Positions 23,499 through 29,989 of a DNA stretch of 29,989 nt are shown here, in pieces. The notes under the pieces were generated by a model. That model saw only the letters and a program-made list of their open reading frames with translations. It made no database searches and was not told the origin of the DNA. Every line of letters begins with the position of its first letter. The stretch's first letter is position 1. The stretch is from Chrysochromulina tobinii. Taxonomy: Eukaryota > Haptophyta > Prymnesiales > Chrysochromulinaceae. Both the position numbers and the translations under genes were made by a program. The stretch spans positions 1 through 29,989 of the forward strand of contig JWZX01002496.1 in assembly GCA_001275005.1 (NCBI GenBank), given 5' to 3'.

Positions 23499-23918
23499 GA
23501 TCAGCGTCGCCGGATCTCCAGAAAAGAGAAAACCCCGCCCGGGCGCAGGGGATGGTTTGGGCGCAGGGGACGGGAACCAGATCCCCAGGTACGGACGTTC
23601 CTTACGAATCACCTGTTCACTGACGCACTGTTCAATGACGACCTCCTGCGCCTTCCGTGTTCTTCCGTGAAGCGCGATCCGCCGCGCCGAGTGTGAAATA
23701 CAACCGAGGCAGGTGTATCTGGCTCGCCGGACTCCTGCATGTGGGCGTACGGCCACGGGCGACCGGGCGGGCCCCCGGTTTGCGTCCCGGCTACCCCACG
23801 GTGTCTTTTTACCGGTACGATTCCACAGGGTTGACGGGGCCCAACAAAGGGCACACGCGCGATTCCTCAGTCAACAACTTCCTCGAGTGGAGGAACTTGT
23901 GGAGGCCGCCTCCACGAC
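23499..23918. other. Spacer, no gene seen
   Basis: 420 bp between two rightward genes. It contains GGGCGCAGGGGA twice (near 23540 and 23558) and TTTTTACCGGTAC near 23806. It presumably holds the terminator of the LON gene and the promoter of the GUCD1-like gene. Confidence 0.4.
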
Positions 23919-24920
23919 ATGGTCTGCCTTGGCATGGGTCAACGTGGCGGCCGCCTCGTGCCGCACGTGCGCCAGTCATTCAATTGGGACTGTGGCTTGG
24001 CGTGCACGGAGATGGTGCTCCGTGCACTGGGAGTGGCGCCAGCCGAGTGCTCATTGAAGGCGCTGAGCAAGCAGGTGCCCACGACGACCACGTGGACCGT
24101 CGACCTGGCCTACCTGATGCGTGCGTACGGCGTCCAATTCCGCTACTGCACGAGGACGGTGGGGGTAGACTCCTCGTACAAAAACAAGGAGTTCTACAAG
24201 GACACGCTCGACGAGGACACAGCGCGCGTGATGGACCTCTTCAGCAAGGCAGAGGAGCACCAGCTCGTCATCGAGCATCGCACGGTCAGCCCGAACGAGC
24301 TGGTCGAGCTGCTGCGCGTCCCGCAGCAGAATATGGTCATGACACTCGTCGACCGGCGGTTTTTGTACAATTCGAGCTGGATAGGTCGCGTCTTCAGCGG
24401 CGCCTCGGGCTTCGTGGGTCATTACGTGCTGCTTGTGGGCTATGACGCCGTGCGGGACGGCTACTACCTCCACGACCCGGGGCGCACCCCCGAACCCGAG
24501 TTTGCGAGCTCGAGCGACTTGCACCGCGCGCGCGTGGCTCACGGCACTGATGAGGACTTAATCATCATCCCGTGGGAAGATAACCACGCGCCGGCGCGGA
24601 TGCTCCGGCGTGCGCAGAAGCCCGACCTGCTGCTGAGCGACCTCGGTCTCGGCGCGAGTGTTGCCGCTTGCCACGGTGGCGGCAGTAGCAGCGGCGACGG
24701 CGACAGCGGCGGCAGCGGCGGCAGCGGCGGCAGCGGCGGCAGCGGCGGCAGCAGCGGCAGCAGCGACAGTGGAAGAGACGCTCGTGACTCGCCCACCCAC
24801 ACAGGAGGCAGTGGCTCGCCTTCCCCGACGGGCTACTCGTTCACGCTGCCGAAGACGTCCACGGGCGGTCGTGGCGGCTCCTCGGAGGAGGAGCATCAGC
24901 TCGGCGAGTACCTTAGATGA
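23919..24920 (+). CDS. GUCD1-like (papain/C39-fold) protein
   Basis: 333 aa. Residues about 14-222 match the GUCD1 family: VPHVRQSFNWDCGLACTEMVLRALG with C25 and C29, TTTWTVDLAYLMRAYGV, CTRTVGVDSSYKNKEFY, GFVGHYVLLVGYD with H168, YYLHDPG with D186 and ARVAHGTDEDLI. The family name comes from a plant protein once reported as a guanylyl cyclase. The fold is that of C39-type cysteine peptidases, and C25/H168/D186 are placed as a possible catalytic triad; no activity is claimed here. The ATG at 23919 leaves only 13 residues before the domain, similar to the family. The C-terminal 110 residues are a Gly/Ser simple-sequence tail (GGSGGSGGS coded by GGCGGCAGC at about 24675-24770), ending SSEEEHQLGEYLR. 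Confidence 0.9.
   Translation: MVCLGMGQRGGRLVPHVRQSFNWDCGLACTEMVLRALGVAPAECSLKALSKQVPTTTTWTVDLAYLMRAYGVQFRYCTRTVGVDSSYKNKEFYKDTLDEDTARVMDLFSKAEEHQLVIEHRTVSPNELVELLRVPQQNMVMTLVDRRFLYNSSWIGRVFSGASGFVGHYVLLVGYDAVRDGYYLHDPGRTPEPEFASSSDLHRARVAHGTDEDLIIIPWEDNHAPARMLRRAQKPDLLLSDLGLGASVAACHGGGSSSGDGDSGGSGGSGGSGGSGGSSGSSDSGRDARDSPTHTGGSGSPSPTGYSFTLPKTSTGGRGGSSEEEHQLGEYLR
24697..24770. repeat. GGC/AGC triplet repeat in the GUCD1-like tail
   Basis: GGCGGCAGC units in frame coding (Gly-Gly-Ser)n, the same unit as in the 18283-18342 repeat in an unrelated gene. Confidence 0.9.
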
Positions 24921-25708
24921 CAGCCATACCGCAGGTGGGTCGAAAGCCCGTTAGGCATAACCATAAGGCATAAGGCAATGGTGCGAGTTCCGCCCGTCGG
25001 AGCCGACGTCGACGGTCGCGATGCGTGAAAGATGAACTTATATGTCTAACGCGTGCCGGCCCCATGTTACTAGGGAAAATCGCGGGCCGGGGGGGGTATT
25101 TATAGGCTCGAGGGTTGAGTCGTTTATGAATCGAATGTGGACTATACAATCGGAGGCCGGTGGCGGTGCCGGGCGGTGGGACTGGCCTACTGCGTACCGT
25201 ACACGTACGACTATAAAATATTAGATTATGCATTATCGGATCGTTTGCATTAAGATGACCACGCAGAGGACGATTCGTCCCCTGAAAAATCTCAAGTCCG
25301 GTCCGAAGACGCGGGTTCGGCTGCCCCGCGCACCCCGCTCGGCTGGGGCTCCCGCCCCAGACCCCAGAACCCCTCGCCCCCTCGCCCCCTGCCCCCGAGA
25401 CCTCAGTGTACACACCAGCTGGAGGCCCCTGACCTGAGCTGGAGCCCTGGCACTGAGCGCTTCCGGCACACCCGAATCCCTCAGCCACCTCACGACGAAA
25501 ACCCCATCGGCGGGGCCCATGCGCATGCCCCCATCCCCGCCCGCCGCACCGTCACCGACCCGCCGCCGCCGCTTCCCTTCGCGTCGCAACGGGAAGCCGA
25601 GAGTAGTGGCAGCAGAGACACTGCTTGTCTCTGTCGATCGTCGTCGCCAGCGAGAGACGCATCGAGAGCACATCACTGTAGCGGCTGCAGAGGTGACTGG
25701 TGCGCGCT
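24921..25708. other. Convergent 3' spacer, no gene seen
   Basis: 788 bp between convergent stop codons. 25090-25230 has AT-rich words (TATTTATAG, CTATAAAATATTAG). 25320-25420 is very C-rich (CCCCAGACCCC, CCCTCGCCCCCTCGCCCCCTG), which could form a C-rich/G-rich secondary structure. Reverse-strand open frames here are compositionally biased and not protein-like. Nothing resembling tRNA was seen. Confidence 0.45.
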
Positions 25709-27301
25709 TCAGGAATTGACGCAGCACGCCTCATTGCGCAACTTCGGCGGAGGCGGCGGTGCAACTGACTTGAGGTAGTCCTCAATTGCGCTGTCGCCAG
25801 TGCGATACCTCGAATCCTCGGCCATCGACAACGCCGTCATGAAGCCAACCTTGGCGTACACGTCGGCGCCGGTTCCTCCGCGCTCCATGATAGCCTTGGT
25901 GGCGCGCAGGAAGCCCGCCTTGATGGCGAAGTGCAGGGGCATCATCCCTTCGTAGGGAGACTTCTTCAGGATGATGTCTGTGGACGCGCCGTTGGCCAGC
26001 AGCTCCAGCGCCGTCTCCTCGTAGTTGCCGCTGCCCCCTTGCCCGGCGGCAAGTACGCCTCCGGCGTTGCTGAGGCACTCGATGAGTGGCGTGAAGCCAG
26101 GCGACGCGTACGTCTCGCTTTTCGTCCAGTTTGGGTTCGCCTTAGCGCGCAGGAGCAGCTTGACCATCTCCACGTTGCCATTGTGGGCGGCGGAAAAGAG
26201 CGGTGACTCGATCAGTACCGCCGCGTTCTGATTCACATCCGCTCCGAGCGAGATGAGTTCGCTGGCGAGTTGGCACCAGGTGGGGCCACTAGTGCCCAAG
26301 AACGCCACCAAGCTGAGCGGTGGCTCATGGTTCGCCCTCAGGATCGGGGCATTCACATCCAGGGCATCTGGGCCCTTGGCCTTGTCAAAGTAGGCGAGCA
26401 CTTTCTGGACATCAACTTCCGGACCAGGCTTGAGCACCTCGTCGATGCCCTTGCCAGGCGTCATGTCATACTCTGGCGCTTTGGCCAGCCAATACACACA
26501 CGCCTGGTGCGCCGCGTGGTTGAGATTGTTGACCGGGGGCAGCGCATCGATAGGTAGGTTTCTCTTCTTGTCCTGCTGGTTCACGCGTGCGCCAGCTTTC
26601 ACCAGCACCTCTACCGTGCTTGCGTGCAGGCCCGCACACGCCTGGTGCAGCGGGGTGGCTTGCAGCGCCATGGCACCCTTGCCGTAGTCAGTAGCCATGT
26701 AATCGGCGCCGGCGTCGATGAGCAGCTTCACAATCTCGGCCTCGCCGCTGGCCGCGGCGGCGTACAGTGGCGTCCAGCCGTCCTTGTCACGGCTGTCCAC
26801 CTCCGCGCCAGCGTCCAGCAGCAGTTTTGCCACCACTGGATAAAAGTGCGCGTTGGGCTTGTCCTCCTTCTCGGACGGCCCGCCTGCCACCAGGTTCAGA
26901 GCGGTCTGCATCAACGATGTCCGCAGCGTCACGTCCGCCCCGTGCTCCAGCAGCCACGACGTGGTCTCGGGCACCCCCTTCATGGCGGCGTACATTAGCG
27001 CGCTGGCGCCACGATTGGACACTGCGTTCACGTCTGCGCCCGCGGCGTGAAGCAGTTCCAGCACCGCCGGCGTGGCGTTGCCGGCCGCGAAGATGAAGGG
27101 GGTGGCGTCGTTGCGCCCGCGCGCGTGCACGTTTGCGTCCTTGGCCAAGAGGAGCTTTACGCAGTCCACGGAGCCGCCCAACGCCGCCTCGTGTAAGGCC
27201 GTGTTGCCGTCGCCCCAGGGCGCGTCCACCGCGGCGCCGGCGGCCAACGCAGCGGTGAGCGCCTTCAGGTCGCCCGCCTGCGCGGCAGCTTGAGGGGACA
27301 T
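25709..27301 (-). CDS. Ankyrin-repeat protein
   Basis: 530 aa, ATG at 27301. It consists almost wholly of ankyrin repeats: GDLKALTAALAAGAAVDA, GNTALHEAALGGSVDCVKLLL, ATPFIFAAGNATPAVLELL, ASALMYAAMKGVPETTSWLL, GWTPLYAAAASGEAEIVKLL, ATPLHQACAGLHASTVEVLV, then after a less regular stretch (about 255-345, including KVLAYFDKAKG) ESPLFSAAHNGNVEMVKLLL, FTPLIECLSN and MMPLHFAIKAGFLRATKAI. That is roughly ten repeats in two blocks. The protein ends PPPPPKLRNEACCVNS. There is no catalytic domain, signal peptide or membrane segment, so it should be a cytosolic or nuclear binding scaffold. The partner is unknown. The gene is convergent with the GUCD1-like gene and divergent from the next gene. Confidence 0.92.
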   Translation of the reverse strand: MSPQAAAQAGDLKALTAALAAGAAVDAPWGDGNTALHEAALGGSVDCVKLLLAKDANVHARGRNDATPFIFAAGNATPAVLELLHAAGADVNAVSNRGASALMYAAMKGVPETTSWLLEHGADVTLRTSLMQTALNLVAGGPSEKEDKPNAHFYPVVAKLLLDAGAEVDSRDKDGWTPLYAAAASGEAEIVKLLIDAGADYMATDYGKGAMALQATPLHQACAGLHASTVEVLVKAGARVNQQDKKRNLPIDALPPVNNLNHAAHQACVYWLAKAPEYDMTPGKGIDEVLKPGPEVDVQKVLAYFDKAKGPDALDVNAPILRANHEPPLSLVAFLGTSGPTWCQLASELISLGADVNQNAAVLIESPLFSAAHNGNVEMVKLLLRAKANPNWTKSETYASPGFTPLIECLSNAGGVLAAGQGGSGNYEETALELLANGASTDIILKKSPYEGMMPLHFAIKAGFLRATKAIMERGGTGADVYAKVGFMTALSMAEDSRYRTGDSAIEDYLKSVAPPPPPKLRNEACCVNS

Positions 27302-27647
27302 TGAAGGCTCCGCTGGCTGCGCGGCTAGACCGCTCTCTGTGATTCCCGCACCGACAGCGCTCTTGATTCTCGTGCCTAATTTGGTTATCTCTCGAAAAAA
27401 TACTTTTTGACACGTTCAAAGACATTGGGTGGAGCCGCCGGGACACACGATACCCGATGTTGAGACAAACATACAGGGCCAATCTCTATGTACCGGTAAA
27501 TGTGAAAAACCTGGACAAGGGTAGGCCTCAAACTTGATCTGTTCGACAGTGTAATTGTTCCCCAAGCAAACAAGCTTAATTACCCACGGTTTCACAACAG
27601 AGATTTGTCAAACCAACTTCGGCCGAAAGCGCCCTCCTGAGCACAAC
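27302..27647. promoter_or_regulatory. Divergent promoter spacer
   Basis: 346 bp between the ankyrin gene start (27301) and the ATG at 27648, AT-richer in 27380-27420 and 27520-27610. It holds two promoters. ACCGGTA at about 27492 recalls words in the 16672-16700 spacer. No clear TATA box. Confidence 0.35.
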
Positions 27648-28457
27648 ATGCTCATCCTCCTTCTGCTGCTCGACTCGTTTGTCAAGCCGACCTTCCACAG
27701 CAGCAAGTCAGAAGCAACGCAGCTCCTTCGGACAGCGGGACCGCACTGCCATCTCGACGAGGACGAGCTCGTGGATCCAGAGCGGTGGAGGGAGCAGCCA
27801 AAGGACCCGTCCGCTCTGCGACCCCTCTCCGAGCTGCGACCGCTCTCCGAGCTGCGACCTCTTTCCGAATTGCGAGGCCTCGACGAGTTGAGCGAGATCA
27901 ATTCCCGCCAGACGGACTCTACTCCAAAGCAGATAGTGCCGCCGCAGCTGGCCATGCAACTCATCGACCCCAGCCAAGCGCCACCAACACGTGAGCCCAT
28001 AGTAGCCGTCGGCGAGGATACGGCGCGGGAAAACCGCCCCCGGCTGGATACTCGAAAGCTGGGCAGACGGAAGGGCCGTGACTCAAACAGCGACGCTGTG
28101 CGAGACGCCGTCGGCCGATGGTCCCGAGAGCCAGAGGGGGCACCTCTGCCGAGAGAGCGTTCAGAGGACGACGAGGACGAGACGAGGCGTGCGGCGGTCG
28201 AGGCGATGTTGAAGCGCCGATCGCAAGCAGACCTGGTAGCCGCCTTTGGCGACACGCAGGCCGTAGAGAACGCAAATGTGTTGCTCAGGCAGGCACAGGA
28301 TGCCGAGGTCGAGGCGGCAGCGGCATTGGCGCGGGCGGCGAAGATGAGGGCCGCCGCTGACGAGGCGATATCAAGCTTGCGGGCAAAGGCTCAGCGCACG
28401 CAGATGAGCAGCGCGATGGCGGCCTTGGTCGGAACAGATGGAGTCGGAGCCGAGTGA
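27648..28457 (+). CDS. Small protein with signal peptide, LRPLSEL repeats and helical C-terminus
   Basis: 269 aa from the first ATG, 27648. The open frame extends upstream without an ATG. It begins MLILLLLLDSFVKPTFHSSKS, a hydrophobic signal followed by a phenylalanine and Ser/Lys-rich stretch, so plastid or secretory targeting is likely. Residues about 58-78 hold three copies of a LRPLSEL heptad coded by an 18-21-bp DNA repeat (about 27816-27870). The middle is polar and basic (LDTRKLGRRKGRD). From about 175 there is helix: RRAAVEAMLKRRSQADLVAAF and EVEAAAALARAAKMRAAADEAI. It stops GTDGVGAE at 28457, but the +1 frame immediately continues with a plausible coding tail (28438-28536). I do not recognise the family. 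Confidence 0.65.
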   Translation: MLILLLLLDSFVKPTFHSSKSEATQLLRTAGPHCHLDEDELVDPERWREQPKDPSALRPLSELRPLSELRPLSELRGLDELSEINSRQTDSTPKQIVPPQLAMQLIDPSQAPPTREPIVAVGEDTARENRPRLDTRKLGRRKGRDSNSDAVRDAVGRWSREPEGAPLPRERSEDDEDETRRAAVEAMLKRRSQADLVAAFGDTQAVENANVLLRQAQDAEVEAAAALARAAKMRAAADEAISSLRAKAQRTQMSSAMAALVGTDGVGAE

Positions 28458-28536
28458 GGAGGAGCAGGAGCAGGAGGACGTCGACTTGCGCGCGGCGATG
28501 CAAGCGGCGATGAAGCGCGGCTCGGGAGAATTGTAG
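28438..28536 (+). other. Overlapping +1-frame coding-like tail of the preceding gene
   Basis: Frame +1 relative to the 27648 gene reads MESEPSEEEQEQEDVDLRAA then MQAAMKRGSGEL and stop. The acidic run followed by D-L-R-A-A-M-Q-A-A-M resembles a ubiquitin-interacting-motif helix, with Ala in place of the usual Ser. It overlaps the last 20 bp of the upstream frame. This suggests a frameshift (sequence error, mutation or recoding) near 28430, or a hidden splice. Confidence 0.4.
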
Positions 28537-28887
28537 GTGGCACGGAGGAATTCGAAGGATGCAGCTGCAGTGTGGTAGGCACCGACCGGCTTCATGCCGG
28601 TAAGTAAAAAGGTGTGGTTATCTTTCCTTATTAGAGAGGCCCGGGCCGCCAGGTGCCCGCGCCGCGGATACGTACGAAAGAACCAATGTTTTGTGAAGTA
28701 CAGTTGATGCGATGCCCGGCCTCAGAAGCTCTGGTCTTTGACTGTAAGGCACAGAAGTGGAGATGGCTCGAATTTCACCGGACCGCTGTCGAAGCCGATA
28801 CCATGGTACACGCCGAACACGCCGGTCCGCGGTCGCGGTCGGCGTGTGTCGTGCCTCGTGGCGGTTGCTCTCGAGTCGCCCCGGCGG
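28537..28887. other. Convergent 3' spacer
   Basis: About 350 bp between the small signal-peptide gene and the leftward metallophosphatase. It contains AGTAAAAAGG near 28603 and no convincing gene. Confidence 0.4.
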
Positions 28888-29754
28888 TCAGAAGCGAAGA
28901 GTGCGAGAAGACACTCCGCCGCCGCCGCCGTCAATTACGATCTCGGCCTGACTCACGGTTAGCACCGCATGGCTTCTCTCCGCTCCCGGCGGCATCTCGA
29001 CGATTCCCTCCACCGTCACGTGGTGCACCCCAGCGGCGCTGCGCGCATACCCACCGTGGTGGCAGTGGCCGCAAATGTAGAGCGGGCAGACATCGCAGAA
29101 CTCGTCCAGCAGTGCACAGACCTCGGCATGGTTGAATGTCAGGTGCATTGCACTCGATGCTGCCGCCATCATGGGCATGTGACCGACGACGATTGTGTGC
29201 TCACCACGCTGACGAGCCTGTTTGAGCTGGGTGTGAAGCCAGTGCAGCTGCGCCTTGCCGACGCCACCATTCCACTCGTTGGCATGCTCAAGCTCAGCAT
29301 GCGCATCCAACCACTCACGTCCTTCCTTGATGAGCTCCTCGCTTGCTCCGTTGACGCCGAGGTCAGTCGTGTCGAGTACGGCGACGCACCATCCAGGGGC
29401 GAGCGTTTCGCTGTAGTAAGGTCGGCCCAGCTCGCGCAGCAGCGTAGGCCGGCCGACGTCGTGGCAATGGTTGCCAACGACGTGGAATACTGGGTGCCGA
29501 ATGCGGCGGAAGAGCCGAACGACCGCGGAAAAGTCGGCCAGTGACGCTGCTTCTGAGACGTTGCCATCCACAATGTCCCCAAGATGAATGACTGCGGTAA
29601 GCTGCTCGTTATGATTGAGTTGGTTCACCGCACTTCGCAGCCTCGAGAGAGAGGTTCGGTAGTAGCGCACGGCTCCGCCAATATCCCTATCTGGCTTATC
29701 TGCGTATTGCACATCAGCAAGGAGGGCGACGCGGAAGAAAACACCGTCGGCCAT
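28888..29754 (-). CDS. Mn-dependent ADP-ribose/CDP-alcohol diphosphatase-like metallophosphatase
   Basis: 288 aa, ATG at 29754, full family length. Calcineurin-like metallophosphatase motifs in order: LLADVQYAD (D14, Q16), IHLGDIVDGN (D60), VVGNHCHDVG (N95, H96), VVGHMPMMA (H192) and ICGHCHHGGY (H230, H232). DVQYAD with GDIVDG and a GH-x-H-x-GGY end is the signature of ADPRibase-Mn (ADPRM), which hydrolyses ADP-ribose and CDP-alcohols with two metal ions. RYYRTSLSRLRSAVNQLN after the first motif also fits that family. The residue after GNH is Cys where Glu or Asp is usual in metallophosphatases; it is not a metal ligand, so activity need not be lost. No signal peptide, so cytosolic. It is a salvage or signalling enzyme; substrate preference is inferred from the family. 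Confidence 0.92.
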   Translation of the reverse strand: MADGVFFRVALLADVQYADKPDRDIGGAVRYYRTSLSRLRSAVNQLNHNEQLTAVIHLGDIVDGNVSEAASLADFSAVVRLFRRIRHPVFHVVGNHCHDVGRPTLLRELGRPYYSETLAPGWCVAVLDTTDLGVNGASEELIKEGREWLDAHAELEHANEWNGGVGKAQLHWLHTQLKQARQRGEHTIVVGHMPMMAAASSAMHLTFNHAEVCALLDEFCDVCPLYICGHCHHGGYARSAAGVHHVTVEGIVEMPPGAERSHAVLTVSQAEIVIDGGGGGVSSRTLRF

Positions 29755-29822
29755 ATGGAAAAGTACTGTTTGCGTGTGAAAAGTACTGTTATGTACGGGT
29801 AGATGAACAAATAATCCTGGGG

Positions 29823-29858
29823 ACCCTGAAAAAGGCGAGCGCAGCAGCCTTTCAGGGT
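29823..29858. repeat. Hairpin-forming inverted repeat
   Basis: ACCCTGAAAAAGGC (29823-29836) pairs with GCCTTTCAGGGT (29847-29858) with a two-base bulge and a 10-base loop. It lies upstream of the metallophosphatase gene near the window edge. The following 29906-29975 is a T-run then a GC palindrome (GCGCGCATGCGCGCGC). Confidence 0.75.
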
Positions 29859-29989
29859 ACTGGCTCGGACCCCCTTTAATTCGTGCTCCGTCCGTGCGTC
29901 CTACCTTTTTTTTTTGCGCTCCGCGCGCATGCGCGCGCCTCCGCGCCCCGCTGCGGCCGGCTCCAGGCGCGTCGGAGGACGGCGCTGCT

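Noticed and set aside
25233-25727. Reverse-strand open frame of 164 codons
   Set aside because: It overlaps the end of the ankyrin gene, is Arg/Gly-rich from GC bias, and shows no motif.

Overview
The window looks like nuclear DNA of a GC-rich photosynthetic protist with a red-algal-type secondary plastid. A haptophyte is my best guess and a stramenopile alga is possible. The evidence is eukaryotic gene families (XRN1-type exoribonuclease, JMJD6, F-box, Sfi1-like, calmodulin-like, GUCD1-like, ADPRibase-Mn-like), one gene with GT-AG introns, and three or four proteins whose N-terminus is a hydrophobic signal peptide followed at once by a phenylalanine (VAAF-VLP, TEAF-HVH, VAAF-AST, perhaps DSF-VKP). 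That phenylalanine is the known plastid-import mark of such algae. No tRNA, rRNA, CRISPR array or autonomous transposon was recognised. Most genes appear to be single-exon.

Layout. 1-1387 (-): N-terminal part of an XRN1-like 5'-3' exoribonuclease, cut by the window edge. 1482-3275 (+): an unrecognised 597-aa protein, divergent from it. 3276-3990: repeat-bearing spacer. 3991-4581 (-): a plastid-targeted single-PDZ protein, divergent from 4807-8535 (+), a large Sfi1-like Trp/Arg-repeat protein with an EF-hand-like loop near its N-terminus and a coiled coil at its C-terminus. 8915-9712 (+): a DEDDh exonuclease. 9713-10405: spacer with two tandem duplications. 10498-11278 (+): a three-exon calmodulin-like gene with a possible N-myristoylation signal. 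11515-12852 (+): an Ala-rich coiled-coil protein. 12988-14385 (+): a glycosyltransferase-like protein. 14386-15577: a long spacer with possible coding remnants. 15578-16528 (-): an F-box protein, divergent from 16745-19420 (+), a protein with two copies of a glycosyltransferase-like domain and a Ser/Gly simple-sequence tail. 19560-20951 (-): a JMJD6 orthologue, divergent from 21173-21805 (+), plastid FabZ, followed by 21987-23498 (+), a plastid-targeted LON-domain protein. 23919-24920 (+): a GUCD1-like protein. 25709-27301 (-): an ankyrin-repeat protein. 27648-28457 (+): a small protein with a signal peptide and an apparent frameshift at its end. 28888-29754 (-): an ADPRibase-Mn-like metallophosphatase.

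How the genes relate. This is not an operon-like system. Genes are packed head-to-head with promoter spacers of roughly 95-350 bp. The most interesting functional pairing is the Sfi1-like protein with its own EF-hand-like loop and a calmodulin-like gene about 2 kb beyond its 3' end, because canonical Sfi1 repeats bind EF-hand proteins (centrin). Three plastid-targeted genes (PDZ, FabZ, LON) and two putative glycosyltransferases make up much of the rest. Simple repeats (GGC/AGC triplets) recur inside several unrelated coding regions.
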